Part shown: one piece after another, positions 56,527 to 64,000 of the stretch | Layout: every line of letters starts with the position of its first letter | Position numbering within the stretch: the stretch's first letter is position 1 | DNA from: Agrypnia vestita | Lineage: Eukaryota; Arthropoda; Insecta; Trichoptera; Phryganeidae | Direction of reading: 5' to 3' | Length of the DNA stretch: 64,000 nt | Assembly (NCBI GenBank): GCA_016648135.1 | Contig: JADDOH010002266.1 | Coordinates: forward strand, 25,700 to 89,699 | Translations under genes and position numbers: made by a program | Notes under the pieces: model-generated | What the model saw: the letters and a program-made list of their open reading frames with translations, nothing else | Databases searched by the model: none | Told to the model about the DNA's origin: nothing

Positions 56527-57300
56527 TCATGATGTGTTTGTATTGTGTTGTATGTATGATTCATCTGTTGTCTGATCACTATCTCTGCGGAGTCTGCGAC
56601 GAGAATGACTTTGAAGCGCCGGATACCAAGATGTTTTTAATTTGAGACCATCATCTCTATTAATGTTTATCGGATGCTTGTAGATTTCTAGTGCTTCCTT
56701 GATAAGACGCGCATGGTGACTCTTAGGTTTTCCAAGGATTTTCGGTTCGAATGCAAAATGATGGCCGGTATCCAGAAAATGCTCAGCCAGTGCTGATTTT
56801 TCTGGATGACCGAGTTTGCATGCCCGTTTGTGCTCGTTGACCCTTTTGGAAATGGTACGCGCCGTTTGCCCCACGTATACTTTATCGCAGTCTTGACAAT
56901 CGAGTCTATACACACCGTCCGTTTCTAAGCGATCTCGATCCTTTGCTGATCTCAACATATCTTTAATTTTGAAGTTGGCACCAAAAACTGTCTTAATGTC
57001 TCTTTTCTTGAGAGCTCTGGCAATTCTGTCTGTAACGCTTTGGACAAAAGGCAGAAAGGCGATGCCTTTGCACTCAGGTTCTGTATGTTTTTCAGGGCGA
57101 ACAGACCTCGTACTTATGACGCGTTGTATCTGTCGCTTCTGGTAACCATTACCTTCCAGTGCGTCGCTGAGTGTTATCATTTCCTCCTGTAGATATTCAT
57201 CTTGGCATATCCTTTTGGCCCTCGTGGCCAAAGTGTTGATGAGGCCTCTTTTTTGATCAATCATCCTGCGTCGGCCCGAAAGGTCGTAACAACACGGCAT
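56527..57300 (-). CDS. Penelope-like GIY-YIG endonuclease protein, N-truncated
   Basis: An intact 257-codon ORF. Residues 13-65 (MIDQKRGLINTLATRAKRIC.. ITLSDALEGNGY) match the linker after the reverse transcriptase in Penelope proteins. Residues 80-125 are the connector (LPFVQSVTDRIARALKK.., KTVFGANFKI). Residues 129-144 are the nuclease signature GVYRLDCQDCDKVYVG, with GVY and YVG for GIY and YIG and a CxxC pair. RVNEHKRAC (153-161) supplies the catalytic Arg helix, and AEHFLDTGHH (172-181) the conserved Glu and His. The protein would nick DNA during insertion. The ATG and first dozen codons come from the terminal repeat itself. Without polymerase it cannot act alone; whether it is translated is unknown. 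Confidence 0.8.
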   Translation of the reverse strand: MPCCYDLSGRRRMIDQKRGLINTLATRAKRICQDEYLQEEMITLSDALEGNGYQKRQIQRVISTRSVRPEKHTEPECKGIAFLPFVQSVTDRIARALKKRDIKTVFGANFKIKDMLRSAKDRDRLETDGVYRLDCQDCDKVYVGQTARTISKRVNEHKRACKLGHPEKSALAEHFLDTGHHFAFEPKILGKPKSHHARLIKEALEIYKHPININRDDGLKLKTSWYPALQSHSRRRLRRDSDQTTDESYIQHNTNTS

Positions 57301-57394
57301 AATACCCCAGTAAACACAAACTTGAAGATTCTGAGTGACCGTGAAAACCTAAGAACACGTATATATACAATCTCGACGAGTGCAATTGCTGAAA

Positions 57395-57510
57395 AAGCAA
57401 AATAGACGAAGCTATTTATATAAGAAAACATGTATGATTGTCTTTTTTGGGTATCTACAGGGCCTAATAGCTATTTTGGCTGGCATAAGTGATCAATTTA
57501 AATAACTCAA
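57395..57510 (-). repeat. Dispersed repeat (family 1) partial copy
   Basis: GACGAAGCTATTTATATAAG, AACATGTATGATTGTC, GGGCCTAATAGC and GGCTGGCATAAGTGATCA are the inverse of the family-1 order. Confidence 0.5.
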
Positions 57511-59206
57511 CGTTCACAGATTCCATTATAAGACCAACCATTTTGATTTTGACCCTAAGAAAAATCAGCCAGTATTCCTGCTGGTATTTATTTGTTCTCA
57601 TGTATTATTATCTTTTCTCACATTTATTCTTAGATATTAAACTTTTTCTACCGATTCTCTAGATCGGTTTCTTACAATATGGTGGTATTTGTCCCCTGCT
57701 CGTGTTATATTATTTATAAAAATTAATAATGGGGAATCGATGGCACCGGCCCGCCCACGCCTGCGGGCCGACAATATCCCGATATTTATATGACAGCCCT
57801 TGCATGACTGCTTTCTGGGCTCTTAAAAGTTATTCCGCCGCCACCACTCCCTGACCGGCCCCGGGGTGAGGGTTGAGCATGCACGGGGCGTATAAAAACA
57901 CTGTTTATGGGGTGGGAGGTGAGGGAAGGTGCGAGAAATTGAAAAACTTGTCCGCTTTATTAAGTTTTACCTAGGCGGAAAGAATTTTTATTATGACATT
58001 TTCGACATGTTCACACTGGGCTTATTTATATTGGCCTAGGAATATAAAAACAATGGAAATGTGCATCATAATATGGATGCAGTTATCAGTCTATTCGTAA
58101 GTCATTTATCACCACCTGACCAGCTAATGTCCCGTTAGAGTGACCATTCTATTTGGAAAGCGACAAATTAAGATTAAATTAAGAAGATAAACGACAATGT
58201 TAAAGACAGGGCTACAAGCCATTGTCGTTCTTGTAATGTGATTGTAATTGTAAAAAGCAAAATGTAAATTAATAATTCATGCCCTAAATTGGGCAATACT
58301 ATGGGACATCATATGAAAAACAAAAAGTGTTCAAATAGCATATTATCAATATAAATACATTAAATAATAAGTACCTACATAAGAAGAAAATGATAAAAAA
58401 TGAAAGAATATCAACAATATCAGTAAATAAAGATTAAGTAGGTAGATAAACAAAATATAAAATAGAAGATACGTACATTTGTTTTTCATATGTTTCGTGT
58501 GTACGATAATTAAATGTGTCAACAGAGCGATATTGATTACCTAGGTGGTGCAATCTATTTATAGGAGAATTCAGATGCAGAGAATACAGCTAATGCTCTG
58601 GGTACTTACATGAAATAGGTAGGTGTCATCCTGTCGCGAAACAGACCGCCCACATACTCTGTAAGTAATCATTTGTAATAATCCAGGGAAGTCCAACATA
58701 CCGTTAAATTTTTAAAGACAAATAAAATCACTCATAGTTTTCTTACACAATAGCTTGGCTAAGCAAAGTACACTGATTAAGAAATCAGAATTAATTTGGT
58801 CCGAAGTAATGTATTATATTTATATTATTTAAATCTTATGAATTGTTGTTGAACCCATACGATCCTCAATGAATGAAATTTATAGAATGGCGACAATAAA
58901 GTACCATAAGATTGCTACGAATATGAGCTGTATATAGAATTAAAATGTATGTATTGACCTGAAATTATAAAAAAATATGAAGTCATATTGCTATATAAAG
59001 AATAAGGCGGACTCGTATACATAATACAATGTACAAAATTCATGAAAAACAATACATTACTTATGTCAAAATCAACCCAATATCCCAATTACAAGTGTCT
59101 GCAACCTACTCTAGCTACATGCATATAAATATTTAATGTATTAATGCAATATGATCGTGTACGAATTGGCACATGTTCTTTACAACGATTTGGCGTTATG
59201 CAAGGG
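57511..59206. other. Single-copy noncoding sequence with GC-rich island 57730-57960
   Basis: The island includes GGCACCGGCCCGCCCACGCC, CCGGCCCCGGGGTGAGGG and two TATAAAA-like stretches. It is not repeated and has no exon-like frame. The rest, with frequent AGGTAGGTA motifs, is AT-rich. A regulatory role is only a guess. Confidence 0.4.
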
Positions 59207-59523
59207 AGGGAGGCTGTGTAACGAGCTGTTCATTGACATTTGACAGTTCCATAGAAAAGTGTCACATGCGCAGAACGGCAGGCCGGTATGCCCAGTGGTT
59301 GAAATAAGAACTAACATGATTAATAAATAGTGAAGAAATGGAAGGGTTCTTATCCGAGTAGAAAAACAAAAGAGAGCTGTTCTTTTGTGTTTGAATAAAA
59401 AATAGCAGTAGTATTGTGTTGCGAGCGATGGTAAAATGTGAGAGATAATATACAAGCGATAATAAAAGATTTATTTTACGAGTTGTGCCATTTCATTTTT
59501 CGAGCGAGCCACGCCACGTAACA
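59207..59523 (+). repeat. 5' LTR
   Basis: Ends GCCACGCCACGTAACA two bases before the TGG of the primer site. The start is uncertain: AGGGAGGC precedes TGTGTAACGAG in both LTRs, so the true start could be TGTG at 59215 with the purines representing a polypurine tract copied from another element. AATAAAA-type signals lie near 59393 and 59459. The minus-strand ORF 59180-59455 is not a gene. Confidence 0.85.
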
Positions 59524-59525
59524 AC

Positions 59526-59546
59526 TGGCGTCAGAAGCGGGATTCG
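59526..59546 (+). promoter_or_regulatory. Primer-binding site, tRNA-Leu-like
   Basis: TGGCGTCAGAAGCGGGATTC begins with the TGG that pairs with a tRNA CCA end, two bases after the LTR. The complement resembles the 3' end of insect leucine tRNAs (..ATCCCACTTCTGACACCA) with two differences. The tRNA identity is from memory of tRNA sequence and should be checked. Confidence 0.6.
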
Positions 59547-59591
59547 GGAGATTTTTAAGAAATCAACGTGAAGATCGTGGCACAGGAAGAA

Positions 59592-60787
59592 ATGGCAACC
59601 ATGGAGGAATTTTCGGATGCGGAATGCGATATGATAATGAAGATGCTGGAAGAACTAGAGCGGAAACGCCAAGAAGACAAGGAAGAACAGGAGCGGAAAC
59701 GCCAAGAAGACAAGGAAGAACAGGAGCGGAAACGCCAAGAACAAGGAAGAACAGGAGCGGAAACGCCAAGAAGACACAGCAGCAAAAATTGGGAATGTTG
59801 TTGGACGTCAAATTAGGAAGCATCAAGGAGCTTAGGGAAAGTGTTGACAAGCAACAAAAAGAATTGCAGATCACTAAACTGGATGTCAATAATCTTCAAG
59901 AAGATATCAAGGATCTTCGACAAGACGTAAAACGTGACGCTGAAAAGACACAACATGAAATCGAGAAACTTCGGGATGAAATAAGAAATTGCCAGAAGGT
60001 TCAAGTAGAGAATGCTACGGGGTCGACAGGGAAAAAGCCTTCTACATTCGACGAACGATGTTTACAGGATAGCAACCACAGGCAGTACGAAACGGCGGCG
60101 CCCTCAAACATTAGGAATGACCAAGGAAATGGGACAACACCTGCAGAAATGACCTTCGTCGATAGTGAGAGGCCGATGGAAAATGTGGCCGAGGACCAGA
60201 TGGCGATGGAAAATGCAGCCGAGGACCAGGTGGCGGTGCAAAATGCGGCCGAGGACCAGGTGACGACGGAAAATGCGGCTGAGGACCAGGTGACGATGGA
60301 AAATGTGGCCGAGGACCAGTTTACGATGGACCTCAGCAATACTGTGTTCGACGCCGAGCAGCGCGAGTTCACCGATCTCAAGATACAGGAGGACATGGAG
60401 CCCTTGCCCTTCTGCGTAGTCACCGCGGAGGATAAGCCCATGGTGCAAGTAGGGTACAAAGGGGAGAACAAGAAAATCTCTCCCGATGAAATTAGTCCTA
60501 TGGTGTTGGACGAGATCGAACAGACGACCGAAGCATACGTGGACCAGAGTGTGAAGGAAGCAGTTCTGGCTATGACAGATTACTTCAGTGACTCTCAGCG
60601 ACAAGCTATCAGGTATGTGGTCAGGACAGTCAAGCTCAACGTGCTGCAGATCATCAATGAACTCACTGTGGCGGCGCGGGCTTATGAGTTCAACACAAAT
60701 TCAAAGGGCAAGCATAGCGTGCTCGTCTTTGACCCAGGTGGATGGAACTTCCAAGTATCGATCTGGAGTGCTAATCATTTTTGCTGA
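59592..60787 (+). pseudogene. Gag-like coiled coil fused to Hsp70 nucleotide-binding domain fragment
   Basis: A first frame starts at ATG 59592 (MATMEEFSDAECDMIMKM) and enters a charged 11-residue repeat (ERKRQEDKEEQ). The repeat's third DNA unit is 31 not 33 bp (59724-59754). Downstream, the plausible coding frame is that of the 59624-60787 ORF, so one or more frameshifts lie in this tract. In that 387-codon ORF, residues 55-125 form a coiled coil (KELRESVDKQQKELQITKLD). Residues 160-382 align with Hsp70 from its NDQGNRTTPS region (here NDQGNGTTPAEMTFVDSER), through NTVFDA, DSQRQA and LNVLQIINELTVAARAY, to VLVFDPGGWNFQVSI. Key ATPase glycines and the threonine of the GGGTFD loop are changed, so it is unlikely to be an active chaperone. 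Confidence 0.8.
60168..60350 (+). repeat. 36-bp coding tandem repeat, five units
   Basis: The DNA unit contains GATGGAAAATGTGGCCGAGG plus ACCAG and encodes a 12-residue repeat of the type ENAAEDQVTM. Units start near 60174, 60210, 60246, 60282 and 60318. The residues match the Hsp70 segment DAAKNQVAMNP that lies between TDTERLIG and NTVFDA in the parent protein, so the repeat arose by amplifying captured codons. All units are in frame. Confidence 0.85.
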
Positions 60788-61000
60788 GGATTTAAAAAAA
60801 AAGAAATGTTCGAGGAAGCAGAGAAGTTCCGTGCAACGAAGAAGCGAATTGAGGCACACGATAAGTGAAAAGAAAATGAATCAATGACGATTGAGATAGA
60901 TGTGAGAACACGCGCTCGTGTATTGGAGTGTGGCAGCATGGGAATTTGGAGATCTCATGGGGACAACAATGATCCTGTTCGGGACGAACAGTATTGAGAG
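60788..61000 (+). other. 3' remnant of captured sequence and polypurine tract
   Basis: After the stop, an A9 run and a short frame MFEEAEKFRATKKRIEAH (60808-60861) resemble the Hsp70 helical lid region (..EAEKYRAEDE..). NHF just before the stop resembles VNHFxxEFKRK. This suggests more Hsp70 text with internal deletions and frameshifts. The stretch ends in the purine tract before the 3' LTR. The ORF 60588-60887 is an alternative frame. Confidence 0.45.
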
Positions 61001-61317
61001 AGGGAGGCTGTGTAACGAGCTGTTCATTGACATTTGACAGTTCCATAGAAAAGTGTCACATGCGCAGAACGGCAGGCCGGTATGCCCAGTGGTTGAAATA
61101 AGAACTAACATGATTAATAAATAGCGAAGAAATGGAAGGGTTCTTATCCGAGTAGAAAAACAAAAGAGAGCTGTTCTTTTGTGTTTGAATAAAAAATAGC
61201 AGTAGTATTGCGTTGCGAGCGATTGTAAAATGTGAGAGATAATGTACAAGCGATAATAAAAGATTTATTTTACGAGTTGTGCCATTTCATTTTTCGAGCG
61301 AGCCACGCCACGTAACA
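61001..61317 (+). repeat. 3' LTR
   Basis: Direct repeat of 59207-59523 with four substitutions. It ends GTAACA, followed by ATATTATATTTTATATTATTG. The minus-strand ORF at 60881-61249 is a chance reading of the LTR. Confidence 0.9.
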
Positions 61318-61971
61318 ATATTATATTTTATATTATTGTATAGTAACAATATATGGATTTGGCATTAACATTATAAAGATTGTTCGTGATGATTACTAAA
61401 TTGGTAAAACCTAAATAAAAAATATGTTGCCTCTAAGTGAGTTTTATAATAATTTAATATTTTACTGCAAAGATTTTGAGAGTAACGTAAAGTTAACTAG
61501 TAAAAATTCTATATTTAATCAGTTTAATACTCCACCTGTCGATGAGAAATTCTGTTACTCTCAAAAGTTATGTAGTAAAATACAAAATTATTATTTTACT
61601 TACGTAGAGGTAACAAGTTTATGTTTATCACCGCAATTTAATTGGTATTATTATGTTAAAGATTTTCTGTGTAACGCTGTGGAAATTCATTGTTTCTTTT
61701 TCATTGAAATCATTGAGTTGCTTCGTTGAACAAATGTAACAATGCATTTCCTAAAAGTTACACAGAAAATCTTCGAACAGTTAACGTAATATCAATTAAA
61801 ATGGGTGATAATCACAAACCATGAATTCAAAACAAATTTATGACGATAGGTTGTCTCCCGAAAACGTAAGAGCATTAAATAATATATTAAATAAAATATC
61901 TAGTGGAATAAAATAGTGTTTTTTTTCTTCATAACATTTAACAACAATGTGTTTTAGGAGTACAGATTATT
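61318..61971. other. AT-rich noncoding sequence with a hammerhead-like remnant
   Basis: CCTGTCGATGAGAAATTCTG.. ACTCTCAAAAG (61535-61567) is a decayed relative of 15586-15617; the GAAA box reads AAAA. TACGTAGAGGTAACAAG and CTGTGTAAC recur as small inverted motifs. The ORF 61424-61729 (MLPLSEFYNNLIFYCKDFES..) is AT-driven and unsupported. Confidence 0.35.
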
Positions 61972-62335
61972 AATATAATTAATAAAAATGTACTTCGTTT
62001 TCTGAACATATACATGGAACGTTTCAGGGTCATTGGTCCTTTCGTTAGGATACAATGTATATTAACAAATTAAAAATCAAAAATTGAAATATAGACAGTA
62101 AAAATATACAAAAATAATATATCGGAAATGAATAATAATTAACTACTAGCATGAAAACAAATTTAAAAGATAACTATTTGTAAAAAGTAGCTAGTTATTT
62201 ATTTCCTATATTTTGATTTTTGATTAGTTAATATACATTATATCCTGAAGAAGGGACTATTTATTGGCGCAGAAACATGTTGATATTTTCAATATATAAG
62301 TGGTGAAAACAAAGTACATTTTTATTAATTATATT
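61972..62335. mobile_element. Foldback element with hammerhead-like arms
   Basis: Termini AATATAATTAATAAAAATGTACTT (61972 onward) are inverted at the right end up to 62335. The imperfect arms continue inwards for over 100 bp. The left arm, read on the minus strand, has CTAACGA (62048-62042) and GAAAC (62025-62021). The right arm on the plus strand has CTGAAGA (62245-62251) and GAAACATGTT (62272-62281). The left half also aligns with 34335-34525 of the duplicated unit. No ORF. Confidence 0.65.
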
Positions 62336-63085
62336 TTTAATGTCAACATAAAATCATTTTGCTCTTTTTGAAGAAGTGCAGATTATCGTTGAAAAACGGG
62401 TAATGTCTTTTTTTATTTATTTTTTTAAAGATTTACAGAAAGGAAAATGAAGCAATTTTAATGCCACGAAAATAGACATTCGAAATATCTCCAGTGGAAT
62501 ACAAGATGTCACATGCACAGCTTCTCGGCTCAATCTGCCGCGTCCATCCTTTATTTATCATTTTCCTCGGAAGGTCTGGCAGACTTCAATTTTAGATAAA
62601 ACTTTTTCTCCCTCGGACCTCTCTCCCCGGATCAGAGTAGGCAGGAGTGGTCCCGTAATAAAGAATGCTCGAACTGCGAAGCACCTTCCTGCGCTCCCTG
62701 TCATGTCTGATAGGGCGGTATTTATTCACCATGTCTGAAAATTGTACCTTTCACGGGCTGGTGCGCTTTCTTGACAATAATATAGAACTGATCAAATGAA
62801 ACTGTTCAAAATAAAATTCGAAGAACCTTCATTATATACCGAGTAGGTACCGACTGCTAGGCTGATTTTTGTCCAACAATTTATAACATGTATTGATGAT
62901 TGTTATTGAGTAATACATACATATGGATGATCGAGTATTAGTATTTCAAAATTTACAGAAAGAGTTTTAGCATCTTCTGAACTTATTGTCATATACTAAA
63001 ATTCTTCAGTTAATTTATATATATAAAAATAAAGCACTTACTTGTCTAAGACCACTTTTGATTTTAAGAATAAAGTATGTATACA
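62336..63085. other. Noncoding; single-copy GC-richer patch 62500-62760
   Basis: CTTCTCGGCTCAATCTGCCGC.. CTCCCTCGGACCTCTCTCCCC is not repeated in the window and has no exon signature. The rest is AT-rich. Confidence 0.4.
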
Positions 63086-63086
63086 C

Positions 63087-63260
63087 TACTAGTTTCGAGA
63101 ACTACAGATGTTCTCATCTACAGGTGAGAATATTTTTTTATTTTTTTTATTTATTTATTTATCTTCATCTTGTTACATGACATAGGAGATGGAGCCGCTC
63201 ATCTCACTAGGAAGAACCTGTGCCGAGATGAGCAGCTGAACAATATAGTGAGAACAAAAA
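63087..63260 (-). repeat. Hammerhead-like hairpin next to LINE-like tail
   Basis: Minus strand 63124-63087: CCTGTAGATGAGAAC-atctgta-GTTCTCGAAACTAGTAG, a stem II of GAGAAC/GTTCTC with a GAAA box and palindromic ACTAGT. The (TTTA)n run and GATGGAGCCGCTCATCTCACTAGG at 63140-63235 look like an unrelated element's end. Confidence 0.45.
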
Positions 63261-63504
63261 ATAATAAAAATATAAACTAACAAGCATTATAATAAAATAA
63301 AACATCTTAGGTAATAATAGAGGTGGGTGGATTCTGTGTGGGGGAGGGGTAGACAGAGGTAGAGCTTGATTTAAGGGAAACAAGGAGAGGAGGGGTGAGG
63401 AGTTTTTGAATATTATTATTAATTTAAGTTTTTAAAGATTAATATTGATTCTAAGTTAATGTTAATTGTTAATGTTAATTTAATGTTATGCAATTTAAAT
63501 ATAA
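63261..63504. other. AT-rich noncoding sequence
   Basis: Includes a G-rich patch (63320-63405) and a TTAATGTTAATG run near 63455-63490. No gene. Confidence 0.4.
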
Positions 63505-64000
63505 ACTAGCTGTGCCCGCGCGGCTTCGCACGCGTAGATTTTTAGTACACTGTTGGATCGTCATAGAACTTTCTCCTTCCAGAACTTTAAAGAAATTTAT
63601 CGAATGCACAGGAACCTTCTAGACATACCGACACATTCCGCCACTCAGTTTAGAACCTTATAGAACTTTGGAGAATTTTCTAGAATCTTCTCCTTCCAGA
63701 ACTTTCTAGAGCAGGTTTTTTCGGAACCTTCTAGACTCACCGACACAGTTGGCACACCTATTTTGAAACAATCTGAAGCATTTGCGGCCTTCCCATAACA
63801 AAACAATGCGCTAGAAAGCACATTTTCGTCACCCACTCCCACCCACGCACAGCCAACCCCACAAAACTCGCATATTTTCGATGTGACACCAAGGGCTATC
63901 CACCACCATAACCAACGGTGGGTGGTTGTGGAGAAAACTTGGCGGGTAGGGAAACACGAGTTTCTTTTTATATGTTTTTATATGTTTTTATATATTGATT
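63505..64000 (+). repeat. LINE-tail-like repeat with heat-shock-element-like motifs
   Basis: ACTAGCTGTGCCCGCGCGGC followed by TTCGCACGCGTAG is a form common at the ends of insect LINE-derived repeats (CR1/Zenon-like, from memory). Further on, AGAACTTTCTCCTTCCAG and GAACCTTCTAGA motifs recur about every 50-100 bp. TTC-ta-GAA-tc-TTC (63678-63690) and TTC-ca-GAA-ct-TTC (63694-63706) are perfect three-unit heat-shock elements. The minus-strand ORF 63645-63842 is not supported. Confidence 0.5.

Larger units (their letters stand above)
56374..57358 (-). mobile_element. Compact Penelope-like element (no reverse transcriptase)
   Basis: A 985-bp insertion flanked by a perfect 15-bp target duplication, GTATATATACAATCT (56359-56373 and 57359-57373). 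Its ends share a 62-bp inverted repeat (56369-56430 with 57269-57330, overlapping the duplication on the left). The right end carries an extra GAGTGACCGTGAAAACC tail. It holds one ORF (257 codons) for the GIY-YIG endonuclease half of a Penelope protein; the reverse transcriptase half is gone. The left end carries a hammerhead motif. Precise ends and a duplicated target suggest it moved in this shortened form. Confidence 0.85.
59207..61317 (+). mobile_element. Non-autonomous LTR retroelement carrying an Hsp70 segment
   Basis: Two 317-bp LTRs enclose a 1.48-kb interior with one composite coding region and no protease, reverse transcriptase or integrase. The interior starts with a primer-binding-site-like TGGCGTCAGAAGCGGGATTC (59526-59545) and ends in a purine tract (GAGAGAGGGAGG). 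LTR identity is about 98.7 % (4 differences), so the insertion is young. The coding part mixes a coiled-coil gag-like start with Hsp70-derived sequence. It must have been moved by enzymes of another element. No target duplication is evident (CAAGG or GAGGC left, ATATT right). Confidence 0.9.

Noticed and set aside
60001..60604. Minus-strand ORFs of 156 and 166 codons opposite the Hsp70-like region
   Set aside because: They mirror the plus-strand 36-bp repeat (HRHLVLGRIF-type repeats) and are shadows of the real frame.
59200..61325. Target-site duplication around the LTR element
   Set aside because: Left flanks (CAAGG or GAGGC) do not match the right flank (ATATT), so none is claimed.

Overview
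This is a gene-poor, AT-rich, repeat-saturated stretch of an animal nuclear genome, most likely an insect. The non-LTR, Penelope, Helitron and LTR families, the TAGGTA-type short repeats and the TCAG-type initiators all point that way; a moth or beetle is possible but the order cannot be fixed from the sequence alone. I find no host protein-coding exon, no rRNA and no intact tRNA. No bacterial signals are present. The window reads as a long intergenic or intronic tract in which transposable elements of at least seven kinds have inserted, decayed and nested. Islands of single-copy, somewhat GC-richer DNA (about 1.4, 4.8, 9.1, 16.4, 27.9, 57.8 and 62.6 kb) lie between them.

Layout. 0.5-1.15 kb: solo LTR. 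1.6-3.3 kb: two diverged repeats and a (GACA)n-bearing repeat. 4.2-5.55 kb: nested inverted repeats with a 121-bp palindrome. 5.7-6.0 kb: short LINE insertion with target duplication. 6.9-7.05 kb: Penelope end with a hammerhead-ribozyme motif. 7.4-7.96 kb: terminal-inverted-repeat element. 10.9-13.9 kb: Helitron relic lacking the Rep/HUH part but keeping a Pif1 helicase and a textbook 3' terminus. 15.6-16.1 kb: solo LTR. 17.09-20.31 kb: RTE-like LINE whose 5' part is inverted, flanked by an 11-bp target duplication. 25.7-26.4 kb: solo LTR with a nested mariner-type MITE. 29.3-29.9 kb: foldback element. 31.6-33.0 kb: 43-bp satellite array of about 32 units. 34.26-38.62 and 44.05-48.42 kb: two almost identical 4.37-kb copies, with a diverged partial third copy between them. 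48.6-49.0 kb: second LINE fragment. 50.5 kb: tRNA-derived SINE head. 50.9-51.4 and 53.4-54.0 kb: two more solo LTRs in opposite orientation. 56.36-57.37 kb: compact Penelope derivative with GIY-YIG endonuclease ORF, inverted termini and a 15-bp target duplication. 59.2-61.3 kb: short LTR retroelement. 62.0-62.3 kb: foldback element with hammerhead-like arms. 63.5-63.7 kb: LINE-tail-like sequence followed by heat-shock-element-like motifs.

The most striking object is the 2.1-kb LTR element at 59.2-61.3 kb. It has near-identical 317-bp LTRs and a tRNA-Leu-like primer site but no pol. After a coiled-coil, gag-like start, its reading frame runs into a stretch that aligns with the nucleotide-binding domain of Hsp70. 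A five-fold 12-residue repeat appears to have been amplified from Hsp70 codons inside the element. This looks like capture of a host chaperone gene fragment by a non-autonomous retroelement.

A second theme is self-cleaving RNA. Hammerhead-like cores recur across the window, in Penelope ends, in the 4.37-kb duplicate and in foldback elements. Several carry short palindromic stem III sequences that would favour dimeric ribozymes.
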